A stretch of DNA of 20,923 nucleotides from MB1-2 sp046566065 (GCA_046566065.1 JBKHXK010000038.1:1-20923); one strand, 5' to 3'. Shown: positions 1-7,117, counted from the stretch's first letter. Translations and numbers: made by a program. Notes: generated from the sequence alone by a model not told the origin.

Positions 1-2
1 TC

Positions 3-938
3 GAGATCGTGGTCGTCGACAACGACTCTGACCCTGAGGGTGACCTCGACCCCGGTTCCGTGATCGTCGTCCGGCCTCCGGCGCACGGAGCCGTGATCTG
101 CGCCGACGGCACCTGCACCTACACGCCGGAGCCCGGCTACACCGGCGAGGACGACTTCGACTACCGGGTCTGCGACACCTTCGGGGCCTGCACGACGGGC
201 ACGGTCACGATCGAGATCCCCGGACCTGTGCCTACTCCTTCCCCAACGCCTAGCGCCACTCCGGCAGAGCCGGGTGGCTCGATCGGAGAGGGCGGCTCCT
301 CGGGTGGCGGCGGTAACGGCCACAGCGGAGGCGCAAGTGGTCCCGATCGGCCCGACCGCGACGGGCAGCCGAGCCGCCCCGGTGACGGCGGCGGTGACGA
401 CGCCGGTATCGACCCCGTGCCGCTGACCGGCCTTAACCCGATCCTGGGCGCTCCGGGTAACCCGGCGATGCCGATGACCGGTGGGGAGCCGGGCTTCTAC
501 CTGGCGCTGGCCCTGAACCTCGTGCTCGCCGGAGGCCTCCTGCTCTTCCTGGACGCTCGCAGCCGCCGGACCGCTCCTGTGGCCCTCCCAGAGCTCTTGA
601 GCGGCGGGATCGACCACAGCGAGCCTCAGCCCGAGATCGTGCTCCAGAGGGCGGAGCCGCACCAGCCGGAGACCCCGAAGCCTGTGGCGAAGAAGCCCGC
701 GGCCGCCAAGAGCCCGGCCCCCAAGAAGGCGACCACGGCGAAGGCCTCGACCGCTAAGAAGACCTCTACGAAGAAGGCAGCCTCGACCAAGAAGTCCACG
801 GTCGCCAAGCCCGCCGCCAAGAGGGCGTCCACCTCCAATAAGACCACTGCTCGGGCCACGAGCTCGAAGAAGTCCACGGTTGCGAAGAAGTCGACCGTGC
901 GCAAGACCACCGTTCGGAAGAGCGCCGCGGCGAGCTAG
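3..938 (+). CDS. Surface protein with Ig-like repeat, one TM and Lys/Ala-rich tail (5' partial)
   Basis: The reading frame is open to the left edge of the window, so the N-terminus lies outside it; the GTG at 9 is only the first possible in-frame start. Residues counted from that GTG: 1-70 look like the end of a Big_9/cadherin-like tandem repeat (DNDSDPEGD, then HGAV, DGTCTYTPEPGYTGEDDFDY, then VCD), with Cys pairs as in extracellular repeats. Residues 71-150 are a Pro/Ser/Thr- then Gly-rich linker. Residues 163-181 form a hydrophobic membrane segment followed by DARSRR. After it comes an unusually long tail: residues 224-309 are almost only Lys, Ala, Ser, Thr and Arg in histone H1-like patterns (AKKP, STKK, TVRK). 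By the positive-inside rule the repeats are outside and the tail is cytoplasmic. MPMTG (154-158) and VPLTG (137-141) resemble sortase motifs, but the long tail argues against sorting. Function is unknown: adhesion outside and nucleic-acid or polyanion binding inside are inferences. Confidence 0.8.
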   Translation, partial: EIVVVDNDSDPEGDLDPGSVIVVRPPAHGAVICADGTCTYTPEPGYTGEDDFDYRVCDTFGACTTGTVTIEIPGPVPTPSPTPSATPAEPGGSIGEGGSSGGGGNGHSGGASGPDRPDRDGQPSRPGDGGGDDAGIDPVPLTGLNPILGAPGNPAMPMTGGEPGFYLALALNLVLAGGLLLFLDARSRRTAPVALPELLSGGIDHSEPQPEIVLQRAEPHQPETPKPVAKKPAAAKSPAPKKATTAKASTAKKTSTKKAASTKKSTVAKPAAKRASTSNKTTARATSSKKSTVAKKSTVRKTTVRKSAAAS

Positions 939-961
939 CCCCCTACTTCGCCGCGGCGCTC
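920..961 (+). terminator. Hairpin at the 3' end of the surface-protein gene
   Basis: The arms 920-933 (GAGCGCCGCGGCGA) and 948-961 are perfect reverse complements, giving a 14-bp G+C stem with a 14-nt loop. The TAG stop (936-938) lies in the loop, so the left arm encodes the last residues. No clear T-tract follows, so it is a terminator-like hairpin rather than a classic intrinsic terminator. The MFS gene follows within 75-100 bases, so read-through or attenuation is possible. Confidence 0.55.
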
Positions 962-1031
962 CTTACCGATCCGGTCCCCGACCTCGCGCCGGGTGCTTGA
1001 CTTGTTCGCTCGCCGCGGCCACCGTCATCGG

Positions 1032-2276
1032 ATGACCACCCTCGCCGGCGATGCCGGGCTCGATGCCGCGCGAACGCGCTCGACCCGGACCTTGTTCGTC
1101 ACGGTGTCGCTCGCGGCCATCGCCTTGTATGGAACCTTCACGGCGGGGGCGCTGGTGGCGTCCGAACTGACGGGCTCTACATCGTGGAGCGGCGTGCCCG
1201 GGGCCGTCGCCGTTCTGGGGGCCGGGGTCGGCGCAGGGGCGATCTCGCGTCTGATGGCCAAGCGTGGGCGCCGCACAGGCCTGGTCGTCGGCTACGCGGT
1301 CGCGGTCGTGGGAGCGGTTACGTCGGTCCTCGGGTTCGAGGCGGGCAGCTTCGGTGTCTTCCTGGCGGGCATGGTGATGATCGGGATCGGCCACGGTGCG
1401 AGCCAGCTGTCGCGTTTCGTCGCGGCCGACCTCCAGCCTCCCGCGCGCAAGGGCACGGCTCTGGCGTGGATCGTGTGGTCATCGACGATCGGAGCGGGGG
1501 CAGGACCGGCGCTGATGGCTCCGATGCGCGGCCCCGCCGAGGCGCTGGGCCTCCCTCCGCTCGCGGGTGCCTTCGTGCTCGCGCTCGTCGCTTACTTCCT
1601 GGCCGCGGGGTTGTGCACCTGGTTGCTGCGCCCGGATCCGAGCGAGCTCGCTCATCGGGATGACTCTGTCGTGGCCGAGTCTCCGAACGGTCTCGAGCTT
1701 TCCTCGTGGCGACACCCCGTGGTTCAGAGCGCGATCGTCGTGCTGCTGGCTACGCAGGCCGCGATGGTGCTGATCATGTCGATGACCCCGGTGCACATCA
1801 GGGACGCCGGGCATTCCCTCGATGCGATCGGCTTCGTCATGAGCTCGCACTTCGTGGGGATGTTCGCTCTCGCTCCTGTGGCGGGCAAGCTCGTCGACCG
1901 CATGGGGGCCGTTCGTGTCGCACTCATGGGGCTGGGGCTGCTGATCGCGGCCGCTTCGATCGGGGCCCTGGTCCCGGCGAGCTCGCATATGGCGCTCGCT
2001 CTCGCGCTGTTCCTGCTCGGGCTCGGATGGAGCCTGGCGTTCGTGGCGGGAAGCGGGATGCTCGCGGGTGAGCTTCCGGTCGCTCAACGTATGCGCATGC
2101 AGGGAAACGTCGACACCTTGATGTGGACGGCGGGGGCCACCGCGAGTCTCTCGTCGGGCTTGCTGCTCGAGGCCTTCAGCTATCCCACGCTGTGCGTGAT
2201 CGGCGGGGCGATGGTGCTGGTCGCGGGAGGCCTGATCGCTCCCCGGCTACCGAGACGAGCCGAGGCCGCTACCTAG
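1032..2276 (+). CDS. Major facilitator superfamily transporter
   Basis: This is an integral membrane secondary transporter with about 12 hydrophobic segments. Both halves carry the MFS signature loop (G-x-x-x-D/R-x-x-G-R): GAISRLMAKRGRR between TM2 and TM3, and GKLVDRMGAVRV at the matching place in the second half. About 414 residues from the ATG at 1032 is a normal MFS length. An in-frame GTG at 993 would add 13 basic residues (LDLFARRGHRHR); the ATG was preferred because the extension is not hydrophobic, but neither start has a convincing ribosome-binding site. The substrate cannot be read from the sequence; drug/metabolite exporters and sugar transporters both occur in this family. It converges with the zinc-ribbon gene, and both stop codons lie in the same CTAG (2273-2276). 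Confidence 0.85.
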   Translation: MTTLAGDAGLDAARTRSTRTLFVTVSLAAIALYGTFTAGALVASELTGSTSWSGVPGAVAVLGAGVGAGAISRLMAKRGRRTGLVVGYAVAVVGAVTSVLGFEAGSFGVFLAGMVMIGIGHGASQLSRFVAADLQPPARKGTALAWIVWSSTIGAGAGPALMAPMRGPAEALGLPPLAGAFVLALVAYFLAAGLCTWLLRPDPSELAHRDDSVVAESPNGLELSSWRHPVVQSAIVVLLATQAAMVLIMSMTPVHIRDAGHSLDAIGFVMSSHFVGMFALAPVAGKLVDRMGAVRVALMGLGLLIAAASIGALVPASSHMALALALFLLGLGWSLAFVAGSGMLAGELPVAQRMRMQGNVDTLMWTAGATASLSSGLLLEAFSYPTLCVIGGAMVLVAGGLIAPRLPRRAEAAT

Positions 2277-2680
2277 GAACGGCGGAAGCGTCGCTTCTTG
2301 AGCTTGGTCTCCACCGGCCCCCAGTCCATCCGGGTATCCGGGGCGAAGGCGGTGATGGGGTCAGAGGCCGACGGGAGGCCGGGCTCGTCCTCGAAGTCCT
2401 GCCAGGCCTCGACCATCCGGGCCTTGGTCTGCTCCTCTAGGTCGTCCGGAAGCGGAGGGGGCGGCGGGGGCCCGTCCTCGGCCTGGACCAGGGGGATCTC
2501 TCCGGTCACGGCGGCGACCTGGCTGCGGGCCTCCTCGAAGGCCCGGTCCACCTCGGCCCTGATGTCGTTCATGGACTCGGTGATGGGCCTGAGCCTGAGG
2601 TCGTGCCCGAGCAGGCAGAAACCACCCACGTCCTCGACGTCGGTGGCACATTTCGGGCAGTAGCGCTCAGTCATGTTCAT
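2273..2680 (-). CDS. Small protein with N-terminal zinc ribbon
   Basis: Encodes 135 residues (133 if the second ATG at 2674 is used; it lies 9 nt from an AGAGG ribosome-binding site, a better spacing than the first ATG). The N-terminus CPKCATDVEDVGGFCLLGH has a CxxC pair plus a later Cys and His, consistent with a small zinc ribbon. Residues about 30-65 are predicted helix (SMNDIRAEVDRAFEEARSQV), then a Pro-rich stretch (PPPPPLPDD), a second acidic helix, and a basic end (KLKKRRFRRS). No family is recognised, no membrane segment or signal peptide is seen, and a cytoplasmic adaptor role is only a guess. It lies between the MFS gene (convergent) and the tRNA terminator upstream, so it probably has its own promoter in 2681-2769. 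Confidence 0.7.
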   Translation of the reverse strand: MNMTERYCPKCATDVEDVGGFCLLGHDLRLRPITESMNDIRAEVDRAFEEARSQVAAVTGEIPLVQAEDGPPPPPPLPDDLEEQTKARMVEAWQDFEDEPGLPSASDPITAFAPDTRMDWGPVETKLKKRRFRRS

Positions 2681-2769
2681 CAGCCTCTAGAGATATTCGG
2701 GTTCCAGCCACCCTAGCTTGAGCCCGGATCTACCGCCCACCGGAGGTCCTGCCCGCTAGAAAGCTTGAA

Positions 2770-2796
2770 GGCCCCGCCGTGGTCTCGGCCGGGGCC
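2770..2796 (-). terminator. Intrinsic terminator of the tRNA-Thr/tRNA-Met unit
   Basis: The 7-bp arms GGCCCCG (2770-2776) and CGGGGCC (2790-2796) are extended inward by CCG/CGG with a one-base bulge. On the minus strand the stem is followed by TTCAAGCTTTCT, a T-rich tail. It starts about 10 bases beyond the CCA end of tRNA-Met, the expected place. Confidence 0.65.
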
Positions 2797-2805
2797 CTCT
2801 GGTAC

Positions 2806-2880
2806 TGGTAGCGGCGGGTGGACTCGAACCACCGACTCAGCGATTATGAGCCGCTTGCTCTGCCCCTGAGCTACGCCGCC
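2806..2880 (-). tRNA. tRNA-Met (anticodon CAT), CCA encoded
   Basis: A 75-nt cloverleaf can be drawn. The acceptor arm GGCGGCG pairs with CGCCGCT (first pair G-T), the D-arm contains GTAGCTCAG, the anticodon loop is CTCATAA, and the T-arm contains GGTTCGAGTCC. The gene ends in ACCA, so the CCA is encoded. The anticodon stem lacks the three consecutive G-C pairs of initiator tRNA, so this is an elongator Met type; tRNA-Ile2, whose CAT is modified to lysidine, cannot be strictly excluded by eye. Confidence 0.92.
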
Positions 2881-2914
2881 CCGGGAGCGCTGGGCGAGTT
2901 AGTAAAGCACTCCG

Positions 2915-2987
2915 AGCCCCGTCACAGAATCGAACTGTGGACCTTCTCCTTACCATGGAGACGCTCTGCCGACTGAGCTAACGGGGC
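2915..2987 (-). tRNA. tRNA-Thr (anticodon GGT), CCA not encoded
   Basis: A 73-nt cloverleaf with a perfect 7-bp acceptor stem (GCCCCGT with ACGGGGC), anticodon stem TCTCC/GGAGA, loop ATGGTAA and T-arm GTTCGATTC. The discriminator base is T. The next bases are not CCA, so the end must be added by nucleotidyltransferase, unlike the tRNA-Met 34 nt downstream. The short spacing and single downstream terminator suggest one transcript for both. Confidence 0.92.
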
Positions 2988-2994
2988 CTGCCGG

Positions 2995-3003
2995 GGAAGG
3001 ATA
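2995..3003 (-). promoter_or_regulatory. Candidate -10 region of the tRNA-Thr/Met unit
   Basis: On the minus strand TATCCT sits 10 nt before the mature tRNA-Thr 5' end. The plus-strand 9-mer GGAAGGATA recurs in front of tRNA-Tyr (11275-11283), which supports a shared promoter element. No clear -35 box is visible; the upstream stretch is almost entirely G and C. Confidence 0.35.
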
Positions 3004-3004
3004 A

Positions 3005-3070
3005 CGCCCCGCCCCGGCCCCCCACCTCCGCCCCCCGAGGGCGGGCCCGGCCCCGCCGGCCCCCCGCCGG
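3005..3070 (-). other. G-run-rich stretch upstream of tRNA-Thr (possible G-quadruplex)
   Basis: Nearly every base from 3005 to 3070 is G or C. The minus strand carries several runs of four to six G separated by short loops, enough for G-quadruplex patterns in principle. It lies in the tRNA-Thr promoter zone and 15-100 bases before the AbiEi/DUF559-like gene on the other strand. No gene is seen in it. Confidence 0.4.
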
Positions 3071-3072
3071 AG

Positions 3073-3117
3073 ACAGAACGACTCTCGTACCGCAATGCGG
3101 TACGAGAAGCGCGCTGT
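3073..3117. repeat. 45-bp near-palindromic repeat, copy A
   Basis: It starts ACAGAACG and ends GCGCTGT. The centre is a perfect 12-bp inverted repeat, TCTCGTACCGCA (3083-3094), around a single A (3095) with TGCGGTACGAGA (3096-3107). Over the whole 22-bp arms 18 positions pair. Copies B (4099-4143) and C (10489-10533) have the same length, the same ends and a one-base centre. It lies 46 bases before the chosen start of the AbiEi/DUF559-like gene. An in-frame ATG inside the repeat (3095) is unlikely to be the real start. Confidence 0.8.
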
Positions 3118-3163
3118 GGCCGGCGCCACCTCGGCCGCGCACCCGCTCGGGTCACATCACGCG

Positions 3164-4099
3164 ATGAGATCCCCCGTCCTCACTCGCGAAGCCGTCTACG
3201 GAGCCCTGGCGGCAGAGCAGTACGGCCTCGTCACGAGCCGACAACTAGCCTCGCTCGGTCTGTCTCGCAGTGCCGTATCGAGAAGGATCAAGGCCGGCGT
3301 ACTGATCCCGGTCCTGCCCGGCGTGTGGCGACTCTGCGGCGTGCCCCGGTCCTGGCATCAACGTGCGATGGCCGTCTTCCTATGGGCTGGGGAGAACAGT
3401 GCCATTGCAGGTCTTGCTGCCGCGGCCCTCCACCAGCTGGATGGCATAGCCATGCCGAGCCAGATCCAAGTGGTGACCTTGCGTCGGATCAAGGCGCCGA
3501 GTCGACTCGTGGTCGCTAGGCATCCGCTGGCGTTCCCGGACGAAGATCGCACGAGCATCGCCCGGATCGGGGTCACGACGTGTGCACGAACGTTGATAGA
3601 TGTGGCGGCCAGCGTTAGCGAGGCCCAACTCGAACTGGCTATCGAAGATGCTCGCCGGCGGCGACTCGTCTCGATGGAGGAGTTCACGGAGCGGATCGAG
3701 AAGCTGCCAAGCAACCAGCCTGGGCTCCGCAAACTCTCGAAGGTATTCGCAGCGGTCACGGGGACAAAGCCCTCTGAAAGCAATCTCGAGGTCAAGGTGA
3801 TCAGGATGCTCCGCGCCGCGGGGTTCCCTGCCCCGATCCGCCAAGAGGCTCTGACCGACGACGGACGCTTCGCTGGTCGCGTGGACCTGGCCTACCCGGA
3901 ACGTCGACTCGTCATCGAGGTCCAGAGCCATCGTTGGCATGATGGTCGAGACCCTCTCGACGCAGACAGCGCACGTCACAATCAGCATCACGCCATGGGG
4001 TGGTTAGTCATGAAGGCGACATCGAAGATGCTGAGAGGTGAAGCTCGCACGACGTTCCTACGCGATCTTCGCCGGGCCTACGAAAGGGCGCTCGCCTGA
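3164..4099 (+). CDS. AbiEi-type winged-helix protein with DUF559/PD-(D/E)XK-like C-terminal domain
   Basis: Encodes 311 residues from the ATG at 3164; upstream in-frame ATG 3095 lies inside a palindromic repeat and would add 23 residues of unlikely sequence. Residues about 5-60 look like the winged-helix of AbiEi-type antitoxin regulators (EQYGLVTSRQLASLGLSRSA, then a V-L-PGVW wing). A middle region (about 60-185) follows AbiEi_C-like proteins. The C-terminus contains a Vsr/DUF559-like nuclease core: GRVDLAYPERRLVIEVQSH, with D and E-x-Q in the place of the D...(D/E)xK active site, then a helix and WLVMKAT. Such proteins are common and multi-copy in Actinomycetota; their role (defence, restriction-like or regulatory) is not settled. 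No AbiEii-type partner is adjacent. The gene is flanked by repeat copies A and B, and its stop codon overlaps copy B by one base. Confidence 0.8.
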   Translation: MRSPVLTREAVYGALAAEQYGLVTSRQLASLGLSRSAVSRRIKAGVLIPVLPGVWRLCGVPRSWHQRAMAVFLWAGENSAIAGLAAAALHQLDGIAMPSQIQVVTLRRIKAPSRLVVARHPLAFPDEDRTSIARIGVTTCARTLIDVAASVSEAQLELAIEDARRRRLVSMEEFTERIEKLPSNQPGLRKLSKVFAAVTGTKPSESNLEVKVIRMLRAAGFPAPIRQEALTDDGRFAGRVDLAYPERRLVIEVQSHRWHDGRDPLDADSARHNQHHAMGWLVMKATSKMLRGEARTTFLRDLRRAYERALA

Positions 4100-4143
4100 C
4101 AGAACGCTTCTCGTCTCGCGGCGCGGTACGAGAAACGTTCTGT
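4099..4143. repeat. 45-bp near-palindromic repeat, copy B
   Basis: This is the most symmetrical copy: 19 of 22 arm positions pair around a single G. Its ends are ACAGAACG and CGTTCTGT, and the cores are TTCTCGTCTCGCG and CGCGGTACGAGAA. It begins on the last base of the TGA of the AbiEi/DUF559-like gene and ends 2 bases before the TAA of the convergent PAS gene. A bidirectional terminator role is plausible from position, although no T-tract follows on either side. Confidence 0.8.
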
Positions 4144-4145
4144 TG

Positions 4146-4829
4146 TTAGTCGAGGGAGATCGAGGGCGGGCGGGTCAGGCCTCCCGGCCTCTCAGGCATC
4201 CCTGCCAGGAGATCCTTCACGATCGTCCTGACGTTCTCGAGGGTCGCTACGAGGGACTCTCTCGCCTTCTCGTCGAGGCCGCCCTCGAGAGCCATCTTCG
4301 CCACGACCAGACCCTGCACGACGTGGTCGTTGAGTTCGAGGGCCTGCTCGTGACGGATCGAAAGAGCCTCTCGTTCCTGCGCCTCTTTCGTCTCGGTGAT
4401 GTCCTGAGCCATCGCGACGACGAGGGTCGCCTCTGGATCGTCACCCCGCAGCAGCATCACGGTCAGGCGCCCCCAGATCAGGCGTCCGTCCTTGTGGAAG
4501 TAGCGCTTCTCGAGCTGATAGTGGTCTCGTTCGCCGCGCACGAGCTCGCCGAACAGCTCCATGTCCAGCGGCAGGTCGTCCGGATGAGTGATGTTCGCGA
4601 TCCCTCCGGTGTCCACGATCTCCTGCCCGCTGTAGCCGAACATCTTCTCGAAGGAAGGGCTTACGGCCACGACCTTGCCGGAGGGATCGCCGATCGCCAG
4701 AGCGAGTCCCGCTTGCTCGAAGATGATCTGCCACCACGCGTTGCTGGCCGCGAGCGCCTCTTGGAAGTCGGCGATACCCACCTTCTCGCCGGCCTTCCTC
4801 CGTTCCAGAAGGGAGTTCAACGCATCCAC
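4146..4829 (-). CDS. PAS protein with kinase-like dimerisation helix but no ATPase domain
   Basis: Encodes 227 residues from a GTG start 2 nt after the stop of the upstream sensor kinase, so the two are very likely co-transcribed and translationally coupled. Residues about 30-145 form a PAS/PAC domain (AIGDPSGKVVAVSPSFEKMFGYS, then THPDD, RYFHKDGRLIWG and VVAMAQDITETKEAQ). Residues 147-210 are helical and contain LELNDHVVQGLVVAKMAL, which resembles the HisKA_3-type phosphoacceptor helix of NarL-type kinases (usually E-L-H-D-x-x-x-Q-x-L), but the usual His is Asn (N167) and a His follows at 169. There is no HATPase_c domain, and the gene ends at about where that domain would begin. Likely cytoplasmic. 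It could dimerise with or modulate the neighbouring kinase, or be a truncated kinase; the sequence cannot decide. Confidence 0.75.
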   Translation of the reverse strand: MDALNSLLERRKAGEKVGIADFQEALAASNAWWQIIFEQAGLALAIGDPSGKVVAVSPSFEKMFGYSGQEIVDTGGIANITHPDDLPLDMELFGELVRGERDHYQLEKRYFHKDGRLIWGRLTVMLLRGDDPEATLVVAMAQDITETKEAQEREALSIRHEQALELNDHVVQGLVVAKMALEGGLDEKARESLVATLENVRTIVKDLLAGMPERPGGLTRPPSISLD

Positions 4830-4831
4830 GG

Positions 4832-7069
4832 CTACGACGCGCTGTCGATAGCGGCCATCGGAAAGGCCAGCGGGATCCGAAGGTGGAAGGTCGTGCCGTG
4901 TCCTGGCTCGCTCTCTACCTCTACGGAGCCGCCCATCGCTTCGATCGAGCGCTTCACGATGAAGAGGCCGACACCCGGACCCTGGGTCTCACGCGTGAGC
5001 ACGTGACCCAAGCGCACGAAGCGATCGAAGATGCGTTCCTGGTCGATCTTCGGGATACCGGGGCCCTCGTCGGTGACGGAGAGACGCGCATATCCGTTCT
5101 CCTTCGCGATCTCCACCCTGATCAATCCGGACTCGGGTCCGAACTTGCGTGCGTTATCGAGCAAGTGTTCCACGACCTGAGCGAGGCGCTCGCGATCCGC
5201 TCGCACGGCCACGTCCTCTTCTATGAGCACCTCGACCTGAGGATGGTCGGGCAGAACGGAATCGATCCTCCGTCGAACCAGATCCTCCAGGGCGACCTCG
5301 TCCGGGTAGACCTGCACGTCGCCGGCCTCCATCTGCGAGACCGCCAGCAGGTTCATGACCAGTCGCTCGAGCCGATCCGAGCCGCGCCTCATGATCTCGA
5401 CCATCTGTTTCCCGATCTCGGAGTTCGCCGACGCGTTCGGCCTCGACAGCACCTGCAGGGACCCCTTGATCGTCGTCAGTGGGGTGCGCAACTCGTGCGA
5501 GATGGTCGACAGGAAATCGGACTTGGATTCCTCGAGCTCGTGCTCGGCGGTGATGTCGCGCACGAGCAGCACCCAGGACTTCTTGTCTTCCGTTGGAACC
5601 TCTCCGGAGATGATCGCAACCCATCGCGGCGGTCCCTGACGAGTGACTATCTCGAGCTCTTCATCGGGCGGAACCGACACGATGTCCATCCCTTCGATGC
5701 GACGGTGGTAACGATCACGCACGAGGACGCGCTCGGACCACAGCTCGCCGATGATCTCGTCTTCTTGGAAGCCGGTGATGCGCGCGAGGGCCGGGTTCCA
5801 AGCCCGGATGAACCCGTCCTCGTCGAGCAGGCAGATGCCCTCCTTCGAACCGGCGAAGATCTGCTGGAAGCGCTCGCGCTCTTCCTTGACCTGTGCGAAG
5901 AGGCGGTACGAGTCGAGCGTAAGCACAAGCTCGTTCCCAAGAGCCTCCAGCAGCTTGGCGTCGCTGTCACTGAACTCTTCTGCCCCCACGCGGTTCGTCG
6001 CGACGAGACAACCCGCGAACTCGGGGCCGTTCATCAGGGGGACACCTATCAGGCTGCGCGCATCCACACCATCCAGCAGGTCTTGGTTCTCGCTTCGCTC
6101 GTCTGTCGAGACAACGAGAGCCACCGGATCGGTGCGGAACCGCTCCAGAAGCGTCAGGGTCGTGCCCCCCTCGACAAGTTCCATGTTGCTTATGACCTCG
6201 TCCCCGTGCACGGCTGACGCGTACCAATGACGGTTCACGTTGACGACCACACGGGCTTCCACCGATGACACCACCGCACATACAGCGCGCAGGAAACCTA
6301 TGAGCGCACCCTCAAGAGCCGGAGATATCGCCAGGGCTCGACTAGCCGCATGAAGGCTCTCGACGCGCTCGCGCTCTCGGCCCTGACGGAGCACCGCGCG
6401 GTATCCCAGGTAGAGCGCCGCTAGCGGGGCCGGGAAGAGGAGCGCCGTCCATTGCTCGGCCATGAATGCCGCGGCGAAAAGGAGGCCGAGGCTGAAGGTC
6501 CCCGCCAACTTGGGCAGTGTCGGAGCGATGATCTCCTTGAGTAGCTTCAGATACCGAGCGCCCTCAGCCAGGGCCAGCGCGCCGGCCACGAAGGCGTGGT
6601 TCGCCAGTTGCTGCACGGCCGTCGCGGCTACCGCTACGACGGCATTGCGGGGGGTCAAGAGGGTAGCGCCAGCATCTGCCCATAGAGACCAGACCCCGGC
6701 CCCCAATGCGACGGCCAGGCCGTGATTCCCCACGTTGAACAGCCACTTGACCCCGCGAACACGCCAGTAGAACCAAGCGATGAGAGCCATCGCTATGGTG
6801 ACTCCCCACACCATCTGGCCGAACGACAGCACGACCACCATCGGTATGAAGACGGCCTCGCCGGCCGCGAGGCTCTGACGGCCGCGCTCGTGGTGGAAGA
6901 AGAGGTCGACCCCCTCTGCGAAACCGAAGAGGGCAGAGAGCAGCACCCACTGCCAGATGTAATCGTCGAAGCTGCCTGGCGCCAACGCAGTGGCAACGAG
7001 CAGCGCGGCCACCCCGACGAACAGCATCGTCGAGTAGCCGCGCAGCAGATCGGTCGCCCTCAAACCCAT
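4832..7069 (-). CDS. Membrane sensor histidine kinase (MASE-like TM region, GAF, PAS, HisKA, HATPase)
   Basis: Encodes 745 residues; the ATG at 7069 follows GAAGG after 2 bases. Residues 1-225 are a multi-pass membrane sensor region of about 6-8 helices resembling MASE-type domains. Residues about 235-392 look like GAF (ARSLIGVPLMNGPEFAGCLVATNR), 400-510 PAS (GICLLDEDGFIRAWNPALARITGF). The HisKA H-box is SHELRTPLTTIKGSL with phosphoacceptor H525. The ATPase domain has an N-box with N639 (VEHLLDNARKFGP), a G1 box DEGPGIP (667-673), an F-box (IFDRF) and a G2 box GPGVGLFIV (697-705). All catalytic motifs are intact, so it should autophosphorylate. The signal is unknown. No response regulator lies beside it, so it is an orphan in this window; its only operon partner is the PAS protein downstream. 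Confidence 0.92.
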   Translation of the reverse strand: MGLRATDLLRGYSTMLFVGVAALLVATALAPGSFDDYIWQWVLLSALFGFAEGVDLFFHHERGRQSLAAGEAVFIPMVVVLSFGQMVWGVTIAMALIAWFYWRVRGVKWLFNVGNHGLAVALGAGVWSLWADAGATLLTPRNAVVAVAATAVQQLANHAFVAGALALAEGARYLKLLKEIIAPTLPKLAGTFSLGLLFAAAFMAEQWTALLFPAPLAALYLGYRAVLRQGRERERVESLHAASRALAISPALEGALIGFLRAVCAVVSSVEARVVVNVNRHWYASAVHGDEVISNMELVEGGTTLTLLERFRTDPVALVVSTDERSENQDLLDGVDARSLIGVPLMNGPEFAGCLVATNRVGAEEFSDSDAKLLEALGNELVLTLDSYRLFAQVKEERERFQQIFAGSKEGICLLDEDGFIRAWNPALARITGFQEDEIIGELWSERVLVRDRYHRRIEGMDIVSVPPDEELEIVTRQGPPRWVAIISGEVPTEDKKSWVLLVRDITAEHELEESKSDFLSTISHELRTPLTTIKGSLQVLSRPNASANSEIGKQMVEIMRRGSDRLERLVMNLLAVSQMEAGDVQVYPDEVALEDLVRRRIDSVLPDHPQVEVLIEEDVAVRADRERLAQVVEHLLDNARKFGPESGLIRVEIAKENGYARLSVTDEGPGIPKIDQERIFDRFVRLGHVLTRETQGPGVGLFIVKRSIEAMGGSVEVESEPGHGTTFHLRIPLAFPMAAIDSAS

Positions 7070-7117
7070 CGCCTTCGATTATGGGTGACGCAGGGAGTGG
7101 AAGCTAGCTTGCGAAGA

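Noticed and set aside
483..500. MPMTG and VPLTG as sortase (LPxTG) sorting signals in the surface protein
   Set aside because: A sorting signal needs only a helix and a few basic residues after it; here more than 120 residues follow.
2922..3155. Minus-strand ORF of 77 aa covering tRNA-Thr
   Set aside because: Its C-terminus is a translation of the tRNA gene itself, a common annotation error.
3095..3163. N-terminal extension of the AbiEi/DUF559-like protein from ATG 3095
   Set aside because: The start codon lies at the centre of repeat copy A and the extra residues do not resemble the family; ATG 3164 fits the winged-helix start.
3164..4099. Complete AbiE type IV toxin-antitoxin system
   Set aside because: No AbiEii-type nucleotidyltransferase toxin lies next to the gene; only the AbiEi-like N-terminal part is shared.
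4883..6217. Long plus-strand ORF (444 aa) opposite the histidine kinase
   Set aside because: It is antisense to a kinase with all catalytic motifs intact; the composition is biased and no domain is seen. GC-rich codon bias keeps such frames open.
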